DNA from: Mallotus nudiflorus | Taxonomy: Eukaryota; Streptophyta; Magnoliopsida; Malpighiales; Euphorbiaceae | Reading direction: 5' to 3' | Assembly: GCA_947683625.1 (NCBI GenBank) | Contig: CANTUR010000283.1 | Span: forward strand, 13,525,001 to 13,589,000 | Length of the DNA stretch: 64,000 bases | Shown here: piece after piece, positions 21,489 through 33,960 of the stretch | Layout: each line of letters starts with the position of its first letter | Position numbering within the stretch: the first letter of the stretch is position 1 | Notes under the pieces: generated by a model | The model's database searches: none | Seen by the model: the letters and a program-made list of their open reading frames with translations, nothing else | What the model was told of the DNA's origin: nothing | Translations under genes and position numbers: made by a program

Positions 21489-23234
21489 TATGAGTTAGAA
21501 TGTATACCCTAGCTTTTATGACTAAATATAGGATAAGCAAAGGGTGAAACATAGGGAATTTAAAGTAAATCTTGTATTAACAGGGAAAATAGTTGGATAG
21601 ATAGACAAATGATATTTGGATGATATTGATTTATTCAAACTAATTCAAAGTTACTAATTTTTAATTACATAAATTAACCAGACTATACTAATAACAATTT
21701 TAAGCAATGTATGTTAGAATTACAAATTAGAATTAATCAAGAACTTTAAAGGTCAATAAAATATAAAATTTCATGCATTGATTAGAGAATAAGCCAATGA
21801 TTATTGAAATCAACTCTCATTGTCAATCAAGGGCATTTTCATTTAGAGTCCATACACTCTCTCATGGAATTGCAGAGATAAATGAAAACTGTTAAGTTCT
21901 GTGCTAATTCTTTATTCCCTTAAAGTGAATTTCTCGGCTTCAAGTACTTTTCTAACCTTTAAGTAATTTAAATTCATTTCCACCAATTGTCCCAACTCTT
22001 ATTGTGAATAATTAATTAACAAGTTATATATGGTGATCAAGCATACATAACATAATTTAAAACTCAATTAAAACTAAATCAACCATAAATTATGAATGAT
22101 AAAAATGTAGTTCATAGATTAATTCATCATTGTAGTTTTACATACAAAGGCCTAGCCAAAATACACAATGATCAATATTAAGGAACAATAAAGAACTATT
22201 ATAAACATCAAGTAACTAAAATAAAACAAGCGAGAAAGATTATGCTTTCCAAAAAGTTACTTTGATTAGGCCAAATCCTCTTGATATCTTCCTTTGATTC
22301 CTTAGATGTATCTTTTGAACACTAATCATTGCAACTCATTCAATAAAACTAACAATATTCTAACTTTTTAATACAATACTAATGTTTTTTAATATCTTTT
22401 TTTCTATATATAAAACAAAGACAACTTTATGTATTTATAGACTTCTTGGTATCCCAATTTGTACCTCTTTAAATGGGTGAAAAAATGAAAAGGTGTGATA
22501 AAGAGGTGTGAGGTAATGAGTCAGCACCGCTGTGCTAATTCAGGAGGAACTCAACATGCTGCTTCTCTATGATGAGTTGACATAGTGTGATGAGTTGGCA
22601 TGCTGTCACTCTTCACTTCATCCTCCTTTTGGTCTTTCTCAATCCTTTCTTCATCTAAAGACTCTCTAATACACTTCTATGTATGAACTAAGCACAAGAA
22701 ACCTATAAAACATAAAATTGAATTAAAAACAACAAAGATAAAGAAAAATAGTGTGATAATTAAATAAACATAGCTAAATCAAAGAAAATGTAATGTATAA
22801 CTACCCTAATTGACTATGCTATTTTGCATTATAACAAACTCCTCCAGACTTAGACCTTGCTTGCCCTCAAGCAAGAAATAAAGATCCAAGTTGAAAAGTT
22901 AATAAAATTTTCATCTTCTCCATAAGAATACGTTAACAAGTCATTTTATTCATAAAAGAAGTTAGAAAAAGATAGTTTGATAATTAAACTTCAAATGCTC
23001 ATTAATGATAGATAAAAACAAGTTTCATAGTATAAGCAATAAATTTAAGAATTTATCTCAATCTATTAAGAATAAAATAAAAAATACTAAGTCAAAGTAC
23101 TAACCAAGCTACTTAGACAAAATGGTCACTCTTCAAACTTAGGGTTTGTAGGAACAAAAGTAACCTTGAGACAATATTAAACACACGCATCAACTCAGAT
23201 TTCTCATGGCATTTTTAGACATTTTTATTCTCAT

Positions 23235-23274
<40 letters not shown>

Positions 23275-23772
23275 TTCTTTTCGAATGAATATAACTAAGG
23301 AGCATACTCAATTACACACAACTTGAGATTCATCACGTCAACAAACATTTTGTTTTTTTATTTTTTATTAATTTCCTCATCCATTATTGAAAATCGAGTT
23401 TCACATGTATTATGGTTTTAGTTTCCTAAAGGCTAATCAATCTTTAATACCTAATCTTAAATCTTTACCATGCTAGCCTAAAGCATAGGTAGTATATTAA
23501 CTAGACATTCTCAAGATTTTAGAAATAATAAAAAGAGATAAAAATTAAAAATTTAAACTTATAGTAAATGAAACTTTAAAATTCTACTAATTTAACATAA
23601 AAATTTAATTATCAATATGGAAATCTTAACCTCAATCAAAATAAAAAAGACTTAGAAGAGAACTACTTATTAGATATAGGAGAAGAAGAAATTATGCAAA
23701 ATGTAGCATAAATAAACCACAAAAAGAAGAATGGAAACATAAATAAAATATAAATACTAAATACTAATAATA
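21489..23772 (-). repeat. Athila-type LTR, duplicated copy (unit A)
   Basis: Homologous over its length to the LTR at 27177-29500 and, for the first ~730 bp, to the one at 59211. It begins TATGAGTTAGAATGTA (TG changed to TA) and ends before the pyrimidine tract TCCCTTCCCCCACACTT, which is the polypurine tract on the minus strand. It is followed not by an Athila interior but by gag of the + strand element, because the tandem duplication joins here. Confidence 0.8.
23239..23271. repeat. (TA)n microsatellite in Athila LTR A
   Basis: About 16 TA units. The homologous tract in unit B is at 28971-29005. Confidence 0.95.
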
Positions 23773-23790
23773 TCCCTTCCCCCACACTTA
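23773..23790 (-). promoter_or_regulatory. Polypurine tract copy (unit A)
   Basis: Minus strand reads AAGTGTGGGGGAAGGGA, the primer for plus-strand DNA synthesis next to an Athila 3' LTR. Its presence shows that the duplication carried a little of the Athila interior. Confidence 0.7.
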
Positions 23791-23803
23791 AAAATACATA
23801 TTG

Positions 23804-24510
23804 ACTGGGTTAAGACCATCATATGTGGGAATTCGTACTAAGAGTTGCACCTTGGAGAGTGTTATTAAAAAGGCTAGGCAGTCAGAGAAGCAACACGTAA
23901 TGCATGGTATGATCCCAAATCCTTATATAAGTGGAGATGGTAGGGCACTTGGTATTCAAGGTATTCACTAGCTAGTATTTTAGCTAGGTAATACTGGTGT
24001 GCAGAGTGGTACCTCCTAGTAGCATAAAAGTCAAAGGGGACATAAGTCTAGGAGGCATAATCGCATATATGGTAGACCTAGCATATTTAGGACTATAGCT
24101 AATAGCAGTAGTAGTGTATAGAGATCTGGGTATGGTAATTAAAGCTTAGGGCCCAGTGCATGTCCTAACCATGCATGGGTACTTGAAGGCCCTTGTCACC
24201 TACCATTAGGAGCATGTTTTTGATATGGTCAAGTTAGGCACTTTGCTAGTTCATGCCTAAATTTTAGTAATTTATAGATAAACCCACAAGGTTCATCTGG
24301 TACAGTTGCTCAGCCAGTATAAAAGATTCCTTAGTTTGATGCACCATTGTATCCTTAGTAGAGTGGTACTCAGTTTATAGGCTAATAGAGCCATGGTTCA
24401 GGAGGTAGATTTGGAGGAAGACCTGATGGTAGAGGATTTATATAGCCATCTACATCACAATAGGTAGACTTTGGGCTAGCCAAAGATTTTACATTAACTC
24501 CTCAAAATGC
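23804..24510 (+). pseudogene. gag 3' fragment (unit B)
   Basis: This duplicate of 18106-18800 starts inside the capsid region and includes the degraded zinc knuckle near 24209-24256 and the Gly-rich tail. It has no start codon region of its own and is broken by stops. Confidence 0.75.
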
Positions 24511-26055
24511 TCAGGCACCCAATGTAGTTCTGGTATGTATTCTTCCAATGTGTTATCTTAATGCTAGAATTTTAATTGATCCTGGTGTATCTCATTTTGC
24601 TCTGTCACCTATATTTTCTTCTAAGATAGGATGACAACAATCTAAATTGTTGGCTTCATTATCTATAGCAACTCTCCTAAATGATGAGTTAGAGATAGGT
24701 ATAGTCTTTTCATTTTGTCCGGTGGAAGGTAGAGAGTTGTAGGTAGATTTAGTTTTATTAGACTTAATGGATTTTAATGTAATTCTAGGAATGAACTGGT
24801 TAGCTCAATACTATGCCACATTGCATTATTGAGAGAAGGAAGTTCTTTTTAGAATTCTAAATGATATGGAATTATGATTAAGAGGTGATAAAAGATCAAT
24901 GCCTCAAAATCTCATTTCTATAATCATAGCTAGAAAAATACTTAGTAGGGGGTGTCAAGGCTATTTAGTTGTGGTAAGAGATATAAAGACAAATAAGAAA
25001 GTAGTTGATAATGTACTAGTGGTGCGTGAGTTTCTTGATGTTTTCCTAAAGAATTACTAGGCTTGCCACCATAGAGAGAGATAAAGTCCTATATTGATTT
25101 TGTACTTGGTACATATCCTATCTTTATGCCACCTTATAGCATTGCATCTGTAGAGTTAAAAAAGCTTAAAAAGGAAATACAAGAGTTGCTAGATAAAGGT
25201 TTCATTAGATCCAACACATCTCCTTGGGGTGCTCTAGGGTTATTTGTGAAAAAGAAAGATGGTAGTCTTTGACTTTATATTAACTATAGGCAGTTAAACA
25301 AAGTCACCATCAAGAACAAATATCTTCTTCAAAGGATTGATGATTTATTTAATTGATTCAAGGAGCTCGGTGTTTCTCCAAAATTGACTTGAGGTTAAGG
25401 TATCATCAGTTGAGAATCATAAGTGGAGATATACATAAGACTTTATTTCAGATAAGATATAACCATTATGAAATCTTAGTGATGTCCTTCGGGTTAACTA
25501 ATGCCCCAGCAACTTCTATAGACTTGATGAACTGAGTGTTTAGGCCATTCTTAGACTGATTTATAATAGTATATATTGATGATATCTTGGTGTATTCTAA
25601 GAGTGAGGTGGAACATGCCATGCATTTGAGGATGGTGCTTTAAACCTTAAGAGAACACTAATTGTATGCCACATTCTCTAAGTGTGAATTTTGGTTGGAT
25701 CAAGTGGCATTATTAGGCCATGTGATATCCAAAGATGGCATATAAGTGGATCCTAAGAAGATTAAAGCCATTGTAGAGTGGTAGAGACCTACAACAGTCA
25801 CTAAAGTAGGCTACTATAGGAGATTTATGAAGGATTTCTCTAAGATTATCGCACCTTTAACAAGGTTAACCCATAAGAATGTTAAGTTTGTGTGGATTGA
25901 TAAATGTGAGGAGCACTTTGAAATGCATAAGGATAGGTTGACTTCAGTTCTATTGTTGACCTTACCTTCAGGGAATGAAGGGTATATAGTGTACTATGAT
26001 GCCTTATGAGTGGGGTTGGGTTGTGTATTGATGCAGAATGCAAGAGTGGTTACTT
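24510..26055 (+). pseudogene. pol fragment B: protease and reverse transcriptase (unit B)
   Basis: Duplicate of 18810-20375. The protease block reads LIDPGVSHFALSP near 24570. RT blocks include an SPWGA motif still intact at 25220-25235 (a stop in unit A), RQLNKVTIKNKYLLQ, a 60-codon open stretch at 25353-25535, and the catalytic IVYIDDILVYS near 25565-25600. The connection region KDFSKIIAPLTRLTHKNVKFVW is at 25827-26009. RNase H breaks off near 26055 at the same place as in unit A. The two units carry different sets of stops. Confidence 0.85.
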
Positions 26056-26137
26056 ATATGTCATACCTTAAATTTGACTGTCCCCAAAGAAGGTCTAATG
26101 ATGAAATGAATCTTCGAGATTATTAGATTCCTCTCAT

Positions 26138-27176
26138 TCGTAACACTTTTAAAGTATGCAACCTTAAAAAACATAACTGACCCCAGTAGTGTGCAAAATT
26201 AATCATCGAATCATTAAGTTGTGCTCTAACCTTGCAAAATACCAATTATCACAACAATGAGAATCTTATTTTAAGAATTCTCTTCTCGGAACACTCAGCT
26301 TGTTGGATCGATATTCATTTCGTTAGACCATGACCTAACTTTGTGAAAAAATGAAAATCAATTTAAATAAAATGAACTTCAGAAACATATCCAGAGGGCT
26401 CCAAAACCTTCAAAAGTGGTCTCGGAATGGTCCAACAGAACCTGAAGATCAACGCATGTCGCTTAGAAGTGCGTATAAAGCCATAAACACCCCTAGGTGT
26501 CATGCACTAAAATCAAGGTTGAATTTGACAAAACAAGCTTAAAAAATGCATCTATAAGGCTTAAAAACCCTTATAATTAACCTAAAAAAGCTCACATAAA
26601 CCTCAAATGGAGTCCGTAATGCACGAAAGTGTGCATAATCATGCACAAGTGCATATGGCCATGCGCTAAGTGTGCAGTCACGCACACTTCAAATGGTCAC
26701 ACGCTCCATCTTAGGAACATGCACATGACCATGTCTATACCCCCCTATTCCACACATTTTTCAATATAAATAGACATATCTACACCCCATTGTGAGGGGG
26801 GGGGAGTAAGTGAAAATACATACACACTTAAGAAATCTATTTGATCAAAGGTGCTGGAAACCCTTTTCCAAATAGGTTTTTCTCTCCCACTACTTTTTCT
26901 TAGGAGACTAGACCTCTTTTCCACTGAACCAAGCGTCATCTTTGTCTAAGCATGCTTTAAAGGTATACAAACTAGCATCATTGTATTGTCATTTTGAACC
27001 TCTCGATAAGGAAAGCTTGATAATCCCTCAAAGCTAGAGCTTTAAAATCCATACAAGCTTAGTCGAGTCTGAGGACCACACAATCATTTTAGCACATATA
27101 TTTTATCACATTGCATTTTATTTTATAGTCGTTAGCATTTGAGAATACTGTTATGCTTGTGTGATGAGACTGGTGA
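26138..27176 (+). repeat. LTR-like segment with TATA box (unit B)
   Basis: Duplicate of 20447-21488, starting at CGTAACACTTTT (TG lost). It holds the same short palindromes near 26640-26720 and a TATA box, CAATATAAATAGACA, at 26763-26777. It is cut by the Athila LTR at 27177. Confidence 0.5.
26765..26774 (+). promoter_or_regulatory. Candidate TATA box (unit B)
   Basis: TATAAATAGA preceded by TTTTTCAA and followed 20-30 bp later by a G-rich run, in the arrangement usual for an LTR promoter. Confidence 0.55.
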
Positions 27177-28967
27177 TGTGAGTTAGAATGTATACCATAG
27201 CTTCTATGGCTAAATATAGGATAAACAAGGGGTTAAACATAGGGAATTTGAAGTAAATCTTATATTAACCAGACAACTAGTTGGATGGATAAACAAATGA
27301 TATTTAGTTAATATTAATTTATTCAAACTAATTAAGTTACTAATTTTTAATTACATAAATTAACTAGACTATACTAATAATGATTTTAAGCAATGTATAT
27401 TAAAATTACAAATCAAAATTAATTAAGAACTTTAAAGGTCAACAAAATATAAAATTTCATGCATTAATTAGAGAATAAGCCAATGATTCTTGAAAGTAAC
27501 TCTCATTGTTAATTGAGGGCACTTTCATTTAGAGTCCACACTCTCTCTCATGGAATTGCAAAGATAAATGAAAACCATTAAGTTTTATGCTAATTCCTTA
27601 TTCCCTTAAAGTTAATTTCTTTTCTCCAAGTTCTTTTCTAACCTTTAAGTAATTTAAATTCATTTCCGCCAATTGTCCTAATTCTCATTGTGAACAATTG
27701 ATTAACAAGTTATATATGGTGATCAAGCATACATAACATAATTTAAAACTTAATTAAAACTAAATCAATCATAAATTATGAACGATAAAAATGTAGCTCA
27801 TAGATTAATTCACAATTATAGTTCTACATATAAAGACCTAGCCAAAATACATAATGCTCAATATTAAGGAACAATAAAGAACTATTATAAACATCAAGTA
27901 ATTAAAATAGAACAAGGAAGAAAAGATTGTGTTGATAAAACCCTTTAATGCTTTCTAGAAGTTACTTTGATTAGGTCAAATCCTCTTGATATCCTCCTTA
28001 AATTCCTTGGATGTATCTTTTGAACACTAAGTGCTTCAACTCTTTCAATAAAATTGACAATATTTTAACTTCTTAATACAATACTAATGTTTTTTAATAC
28101 CTTTTTTTTTCTATATCTATAATAGAGACAACTTTATGTATTTATAGACTTCTTGGCATCCCAATTTGTACCTCTTTGAATGGGTGCAAAAATGAAAAGG
28201 TGTGATAACGAGGTGTGAGGTGATGAGTCGATACCATTGTGCTGATTCAGGAGGAACTCGATATGCAAATTCTCTATGAGAAGTTCGCAAGGTGTGATGA
28301 GTCAGCGCGATGCTTCTCTGTGATGAGTCACCATGCTATCACTCTTCACTTCGTCCTCCTTTTGGTCTTTCTCAATCCTTTCTTCATCCAAAGACTCTCT
28401 AATACAATTCTATGTATGAATTAAGGTTAAGCAAACCTACAAAACATGAAATTGAATTGAGAATAATAAAAATAAAGAAAAATAGTGCAATAAATAAACA
28501 AAGATAGCTAAATTAAAGAAAATGTAAAGCATAACTACCCTAATTGACTATGCTCTATTGCATTATAACAAACTCCCCTATACGTTGACCTTGCTTGCCC
28601 TCAAGCAAGAAATAAAGATCCAAGTTGAAAATTTAATAAAATTTTCATCTTCTCCATAATAAATGTAGCTACTTTAACAAGTCATTTTATTCATAAAAGA
28701 AGTTAGAAAAAGATAGTTTAATAATTAAACTTATAATGCTCAATAATAATAGATAAAAACAAGTTTCATAGAATACATAATAAATTAAAAATTTATCTCA
28801 TTCTATTAAGAATAAAATAAAAAATACTAAGTCAAAGTACTAACCAAGCTACTTTGCCAAAATGGACACTCTTAAAACTTAGAGTTTTTAGCAACAAAAG
28901 TAACCTCGAGGCAATATTAAACACACACATCAACTCAAATTTCTCATGGAATTTTTAGAAATTTTTA

Positions 28968-29006
<39 letters not shown>

Positions 29007-29500
29007 CCTTCTTTCCGAATGAATGTAACTAAGGAGCATACTCAATTATACATAACGTACTTGAGATGCATCATGTCAATAAACATTTTATTTTTTTTAT
29101 TTTTTATTAATGTCCTCATCCATTATTGAAAAGCGAGTTTCACATGTATTATGGCTTTAGTTTCCTAAAGGCTACTCAAATCTTCAAAACCTATGCTTAA
29201 ATCTTTACCATGCTGGCCTAAAGCATAATTAATAAGTTGACTAAACATTCTCTGGATTTTAGAAATAATAAAAAGAGATAAAACTTAAAAATTAAAACTT
29301 ATACTAAATGAAACTTTAAAATTCTACCAATTGAACATAAAAAGTTAATTATCAACAAAAAAACTTAACCTTAATCAAAATAAAAAAGACTTATAAGAGA
29401 ACTACTTATTAGATTTAGGAGAATAAGAGATTGTGCAAAATGTAGCATAAATGAAACACAAAAAGAAAAATGGAAACATAAATAATAACTACTAATGATA
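27177..29500 (-). repeat. Athila 3' LTR (unit B)
   Basis: About 2.32 kb, starting TGTGAGTTAGAATGTA on the + strand as does the 5' LTR at 59211. It sits directly beside the polypurine tract and the Athila interior, so this is the true 3' LTR. It contains a (TA)n tract at 28971-29005. In the first 300 bp it shares several variants with LTR A against the 59211 copy. Confidence 0.85.
28971..29005. repeat. (AT)n microsatellite in Athila LTR B
   Basis: About 17 AT units, in the same place as 23239-23271 of unit A. Confidence 0.95.
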
Positions 29501-29518
29501 TCCCTTCCCCCACACTTA
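29501..29518 (-). promoter_or_regulatory. Athila polypurine tract
   Basis: Minus strand AAGTGTGGGGGAAGGGA, directly upstream of the 3' LTR in the element's orientation. Confidence 0.75.
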
Positions 29519-29574
29519 AAGATACATACTATCCCTAATGTGATAATAGTAAAGTAAAAAAAGGAAAGTAGTAC

Positions 29575-30770
29575 TCAGTCATCCAAAGGGGTCAGTGGCG
29601 GTGACTCGATGTTGTAACTGGAATAAGCAAATAATTGATTTAACTTGTACTCTATTTTCCTTTGCCAATGATTGAGTTGTTGGTTCCTAGTCTCTATCGC
29701 ATTCAGTTGACACTGCATGGCAATTTGATTATCGAAGATTTGGTTCCAAATATGAGAATGTCCACTTAAAGAACCCCCGGGGTCACCCTGCATAGGATAA
29801 GTTAGTAATGGCACATCACCAAATGGTATGGAAGCAAGAAATTCATCTGGGTCCTCTTCCTTTTCCACCTCTTGAGATTCTTTAACTTGTGGTGGACATT
29901 CTACCCCTCACTAACATGATCATAACCTCGTTTGAATCAAGCAGAATGCAGAATCAACAACTTCACCTCTTACAAAGGCTTACTTAGTAAAGTAAGAACA
30001 CTTAGCTACATGAGTAAGATCATCAAGGTTTACATTCAAAGCTTTTGCAATAATTGAAACAACATGTCCATTGGTAAGCGGGGCATCTTTACGTGTAGCA
30101 CAAGTCAACAATTGATTAAAAATCCAATAAGTCTAATAGACTTACTTTTTAGTATGAATACACCACATAACAAATAATTCTTGTGTAAAAACATGATTAA
30201 ATTTATATTTATGAAAAACCACACATGCAAGGACTTAATGCAACAATCTATATTTCAAATCCTTAATAAACATAACTTTTCCTTTTTTAGGTTGAAATAG
30301 TGTTTGCAAGTTAGTCAAGAGTGTTAAGAATTCATTCAATCTAAATGACAGAGGGGGATCACACAAACCATCCTTCTTGAAACTAAAGACATGGTGTATG
30401 AATGAATAAGTGAGTTGATGGTTAGTGCCTAGCATGTGAAATTCCAAAATTTATGTATTGGTTGAGTTCACATCTAGAGTAGTATAAAATTCAGTAATTA
30501 AATCAACATAAATGTCTTCATTCATAGATACAAACTTCTTTAGCCTACATGTTGTCGACATTTGATTAAAAGAATTAGGTAGAGAGTTAGAAATGTACTT
30601 GCAACCTGTAATTTCCATGAACTCAATGGTAGTGAACTTAGCACCTTCCTCATATGATAAAATTAGAAATTTATCCTTGTAAGTATACAAAAAGTTCTCT
30701 TGCTCTAGATGTTTTTGTTCAACATGAGGTCTTTTTAAAGATGAACATCTTGTCTTACCCATAATGAAAG
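29575..30770 (-). pseudogene. Athila extra ORF between pol and 3' LTR
   Basis: Three readable blocks follow one another on the minus strand. The first (30760-30451) starts MGKTRCSSLKRP and contains FIT-like EFMEITGCKYI and LITEFYTTLDVNS. The second (30447-30235) has DPPLSFRLNEFLTLLT. The third (29868-29575) has a Gln/Asn-rich, coiled-coil-like end. Position and the pattern EFY near the middle match the extra ORF of Athila elements, once called env-like; no transmembrane segment or surface-protein feature is visible, so its role is unknown. Stops and a frame gap at 29869-30234 show decay. Confidence 0.65.
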
Positions 30771-31084
30771 CTTGTTTGATGAAATGTAGAAGTGTAAAGA
30801 ATGTGTGAATAATGGAAAACATGGAAAGGAAAGGAAAGGAAAGCAAAGAGAAGAGGGATAAGGAAATAAGGGGATTCGATTGGGTTAGAGAGTGAAGGAA
30901 TAATGAAAAAATAAAAAATGAAAAGGCAAGAAAGAAGGTGAAAATATAAAAAAGAAAGAATAAGGAGATATGAAATGTATGGAATTTGAAGTAAAATGGG
31001 TGCTAAAAAGTGTAGTCAAAAGGGGATATGTATAGGTAATAGGGTAAGGTGTAAGTTGGTAGTGAAAGGTCATCACCTTTCTTG

Positions 31085-31590
31085 GAAAGGGACATGACTT
31101 TTCACTATATATATATATGAATGAATTTTAGAGCATGATGTGATGACTCAAAGGGAATGTTTGTAACGAGTCGTCACGATGTTATGACTAAACACTATGG
31201 GTTACTGTGTCAACTTGGCACACATATGAATATTGTATATAGATATATAATTGATAATATAAACTAAAATACATAAAAGAAGTAAATATAATTAAATTAA
31301 ACTGAAAGAAAATGACATGTATATGTGCTATGCAATTAATCGATATATGCAAAATATAAATAAAGAAAATATTAACTAAATTAGAAGGAAATTAAATTAA
31401 AGAACTAAACTAAAAAAAATAAAACTATGAATACTAAAATATGGTCTAAATAAATCAAAATGGTATTAAACATAAAAAGAAAATTAATATAAAAAATAAA
31501 ATAGATAGTACCTTGCTATATATAGCTCGACCATACCTTGTTCATTTTTAGGTGGAAATAAAGAGAGGGATTTGATTTGATCAATTGCTT
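31085..31590. other. Athila spacer between extra ORF and integrase
   Basis: AT-rich non-coding stretch; nothing recognised. Confidence 0.5.
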
Positions 31591-31596
31591 TACCAA

Positions 31597-32862
31597 TCAA
31601 ATAAGGCATAAGATGGTGACCGTTAACTTTGAAAATTTCCCTTTTTCATTAGCAATGTCAATTGCTCTATAGGGGTAAACCTTGAATGGACCCGACCATT
31701 TTGACTTTAATTTTTTGGGAAGCAATTTTAGTCCTGAATTGTGAAGTAAAACAAGCTCAGTTTCATGAAATTTCTTTTTAGATGAATGCTTATCATGCCA
31801 TAGCTTAGTGCGATCTTTATACAATTTCGTATTCTCATAAGCATTGAATCGTAACTAATCTAATTCTTTAAGATGAAGTAGCCTTTTCCTTCCTGCCTTT
31901 TTTAAATCAAAATTCAAGGCCTTTGTTGCCCAATATGTCTTATGCTCAAGTTCCACTGGAAAGTGACAAGACTTCCTATAGATCAATGTGTAAGGCCTTT
32001 CTAGAAGAAGACACTATTTTCTCTAAAATCCATTTAATCTCTCTATTACTCACCTCAACCTGCCCACTTATTTGTGGGTGATATGGAGTAGCTATTTTGT
32101 GTGTTACCCTATACTTCTTCATAAGAGCCTTTATTACATGATTATAGAAATGTGAACCTCCATCACTTATCAATGCTTTAGGAGTACCAAACCTTAGAAA
32201 AATCAATTTCCTCAGCATCTTATTAACAACCTTTGCATCATTAGTAATGGTTGGTATTGCTTCTACTTATTTTGAGACATAGTCAACCATAACCAAGATG
32301 TACTTATAGCCTAAAGAACTAGGAAATGGACTTATAAAATCTATGCCCTAAACATTAAAGAGCTCAACTTCAAGAATTCCTTTCAAAGGCATATCATATT
32401 TTCTAGAAATATTACCCATTCTTTAGCACCTATCACGTGTAAGCACAAATTCTCTAGCATCTTTGAATAAATTAGGCCACCAAAAACTAGGTTGAAGTAC
32501 CTTATATATTGTCTTTGATGCTCCAAAGTGTCTACCCACATTCAAAGAATGACAATGTCTTAAAACATCTTGAACTTCATCTTGAGGAATACAACTCCTA
32601 ATCAAACCGTCTGCATATATTTTGTAAAGTAATGGCTCCTCTTAATAGTAGAATTTACTATCATACAAGAATTTCTTCTGTGTTTATAATCCAACTCATA
32701 AGGAAGAACACCACTAGCATGATAATTGGTGATTTTTGAAAACCATGGAATATCCTTTGATGTTATACTAAGATGATGTTCACCATGAAAAGTCTCATTA
32801 ATTATCACACCATCATCATTCCTTTTTAATCCCTCTTGATCAAGCCTTGATAGATGATCCAT
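31597..32862 (-). pseudogene. Athila integrase
   Basis: Integrase inserts the DNA copy into the genome. The zinc-binding block (32605-32423) has HCHSLNVGRHFGASKT and ends LTRDRC where two cysteines are expected, so one is lost. The catalytic core (32218-31976) has LRFGTPKALISDGGSHF and ATPYHPQISGQVEVSNREIK, with the second Asp and the Glu present. The C-terminal block (31824-31597) has LKLLPKKLKSKWSGPFKV. Pieces lie in different frames and are separated by stops. Confidence 0.85.
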
Positions 32863-33006
32863 AATAAGGTTTTCATTACATTTCTTATCTCTAACTTCCT
32901 AATCAAACTCTTGAAGCATTAAAATCCACCTTAGGAGTCTTGGTTTTGCATCCTTTTTGCTTATAAGATACTTGAGAGTAGCATAGTCTGAATAAATAAT
33001 TACTTT

Positions 33007-33300
33007 TTATCCCACAAGGTATGCTCTAAACTTGTCAAATGTATAAACAATAGCAAGTAACTCTTTCTCCATAGTGGTGTAGTTAATTTGAGCCTCATCA
33101 AGTAGTTTGCCAGTATAGTAGATCACACAAAGCTTTCCTTCTTTTCTTTGTCCCAAAATAGCTCCCACCATAAAATTACTTGCATCACACATAATTTCAA
33201 ATCATTGCTCCTAATTATGTGGTTGCAAAATAGGTACTGAGATAAGAGCTTTCTTCAAGGCATCAAATGAATAAAGACATGCCTCATTAAACTCAAAAAT
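33007..33300 (-). pseudogene. Athila RNase H
   Basis: MCDASNFMVGAILGQRKE retains the first catalytic Asp, and YTTMEKELLAIVYTFDKFR retains the Glu of the Ty3/gypsy RNase H. The domain degrades the RNA strand during reverse transcription. It is joined to RT on the right and to integrase on the left, with stops between. Confidence 0.85.
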
Positions 33301-33364
33301 ATCTTCTTTAGCAAGTAGTTTTCATAATGGCTTTGTTATCTTGGAAAAATATTTAATGAACCTT

Positions 33365-33960
33365 CTATAAAATCCCGGAGACTAAGAAAACTTTGTATAT
33401 CCTTAACACATTTTGGAGGTGGAAAATTAGCTTAATGTATATCTTTTCCCTATCAACTTTAATACCTTTCTTTGATATCAGGTGCCCAAGAATAATTCCC
33501 TCTTGTGCCATGAAGTGGCACTTCTCCCAATTCAAGACCAACCTATGCTCAATACACCTGTTAAGGACTTTAGATAGATTTTCTAGACAGTGGGAAAAAT
33601 TAGTACTATGCAAACTAAAATCATCCATGAAAACCTTTACAAAATCATTAAGTAAATCACTAAATATTGAAAACATGTATCTTTAAAAAGTTGTAGGTGC
33701 ATTACATAAACTAAAAGGCATATGCCTAAAGGTGAATGTACTATATGGACATGTAAAGGTAGTCTTATCTTGGTCCTTAGGATGAACAGGAATTTGGTAA
33801 AAACCACTAGGTCCATCTAGGTAACAAAAATAGGAAAAATTAGATAATCTCTTAAGAACTTGGTCAATAAAAGGCAATGGAAAATGGTCTTTCCTAGTTA
33901 CTTTATTGGACTTCCTATAATCTATACATATACACATCCCATGATAGTTCTAATGGGTAT
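33365..33960 (-). pseudogene. Athila reverse transcriptase
   Basis: The first part (33937-33683) reads CIDYRKSNKVTRKDHFPLPF, then FCYLDGPSGFYQIPVHPKDQ with the first catalytic Asp, then PFSLCNAPTTF. The second part (33676-33365) has KVFMDDFSLHSTNF with the DD pair near 33620, then LNWEKCHFMAQEGIILGHLI. These are the core blocks of an Athila-type RT. A stop separates the parts at the border near 33680. Confidence 0.9.

Larger units (their letters stand above)
18106..23800. repeat. Tandem duplication, unit A (~5.70 kb)
   Basis: The unit begins inside gag near 18106 (GGGTTAGGACCATCATATG) and ends near 23800, about 10 bp past the polypurine tract of an Athila LTR. Its whole length is matched, in order, by unit B at 23801-29528, including (TA)n tracts, LTR-like segment and Athila LTR. 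The copies differ by many substitutions and small indels, so this is an old duplication rather than an assembly echo. Confidence 0.88.
23801..29528. repeat. Tandem duplication, unit B (~5.73 kb)
   Basis: The second copy starts at the junction near 23801, where CATATTGACTGGG joins the end of an Athila polypurine region to the middle of gag. It ends near 29528, where unit A and unit B homology stops and single-copy Athila interior begins. ATA is shared by both breakpoints, so microhomology-mediated joining is possible. Confidence 0.88.

Noticed and set aside
21489..23772. Athila LTR A as an independent solo LTR
   Set aside because: It is followed by a polypurine tract and a bit of interior and lies in a longer duplicated unit, so it arose by duplication.
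23801..29528. Second unit as an assembly duplicate
   Set aside because: The copies differ by many substitutions, indels and different stop codons, so they are distinct old copies.
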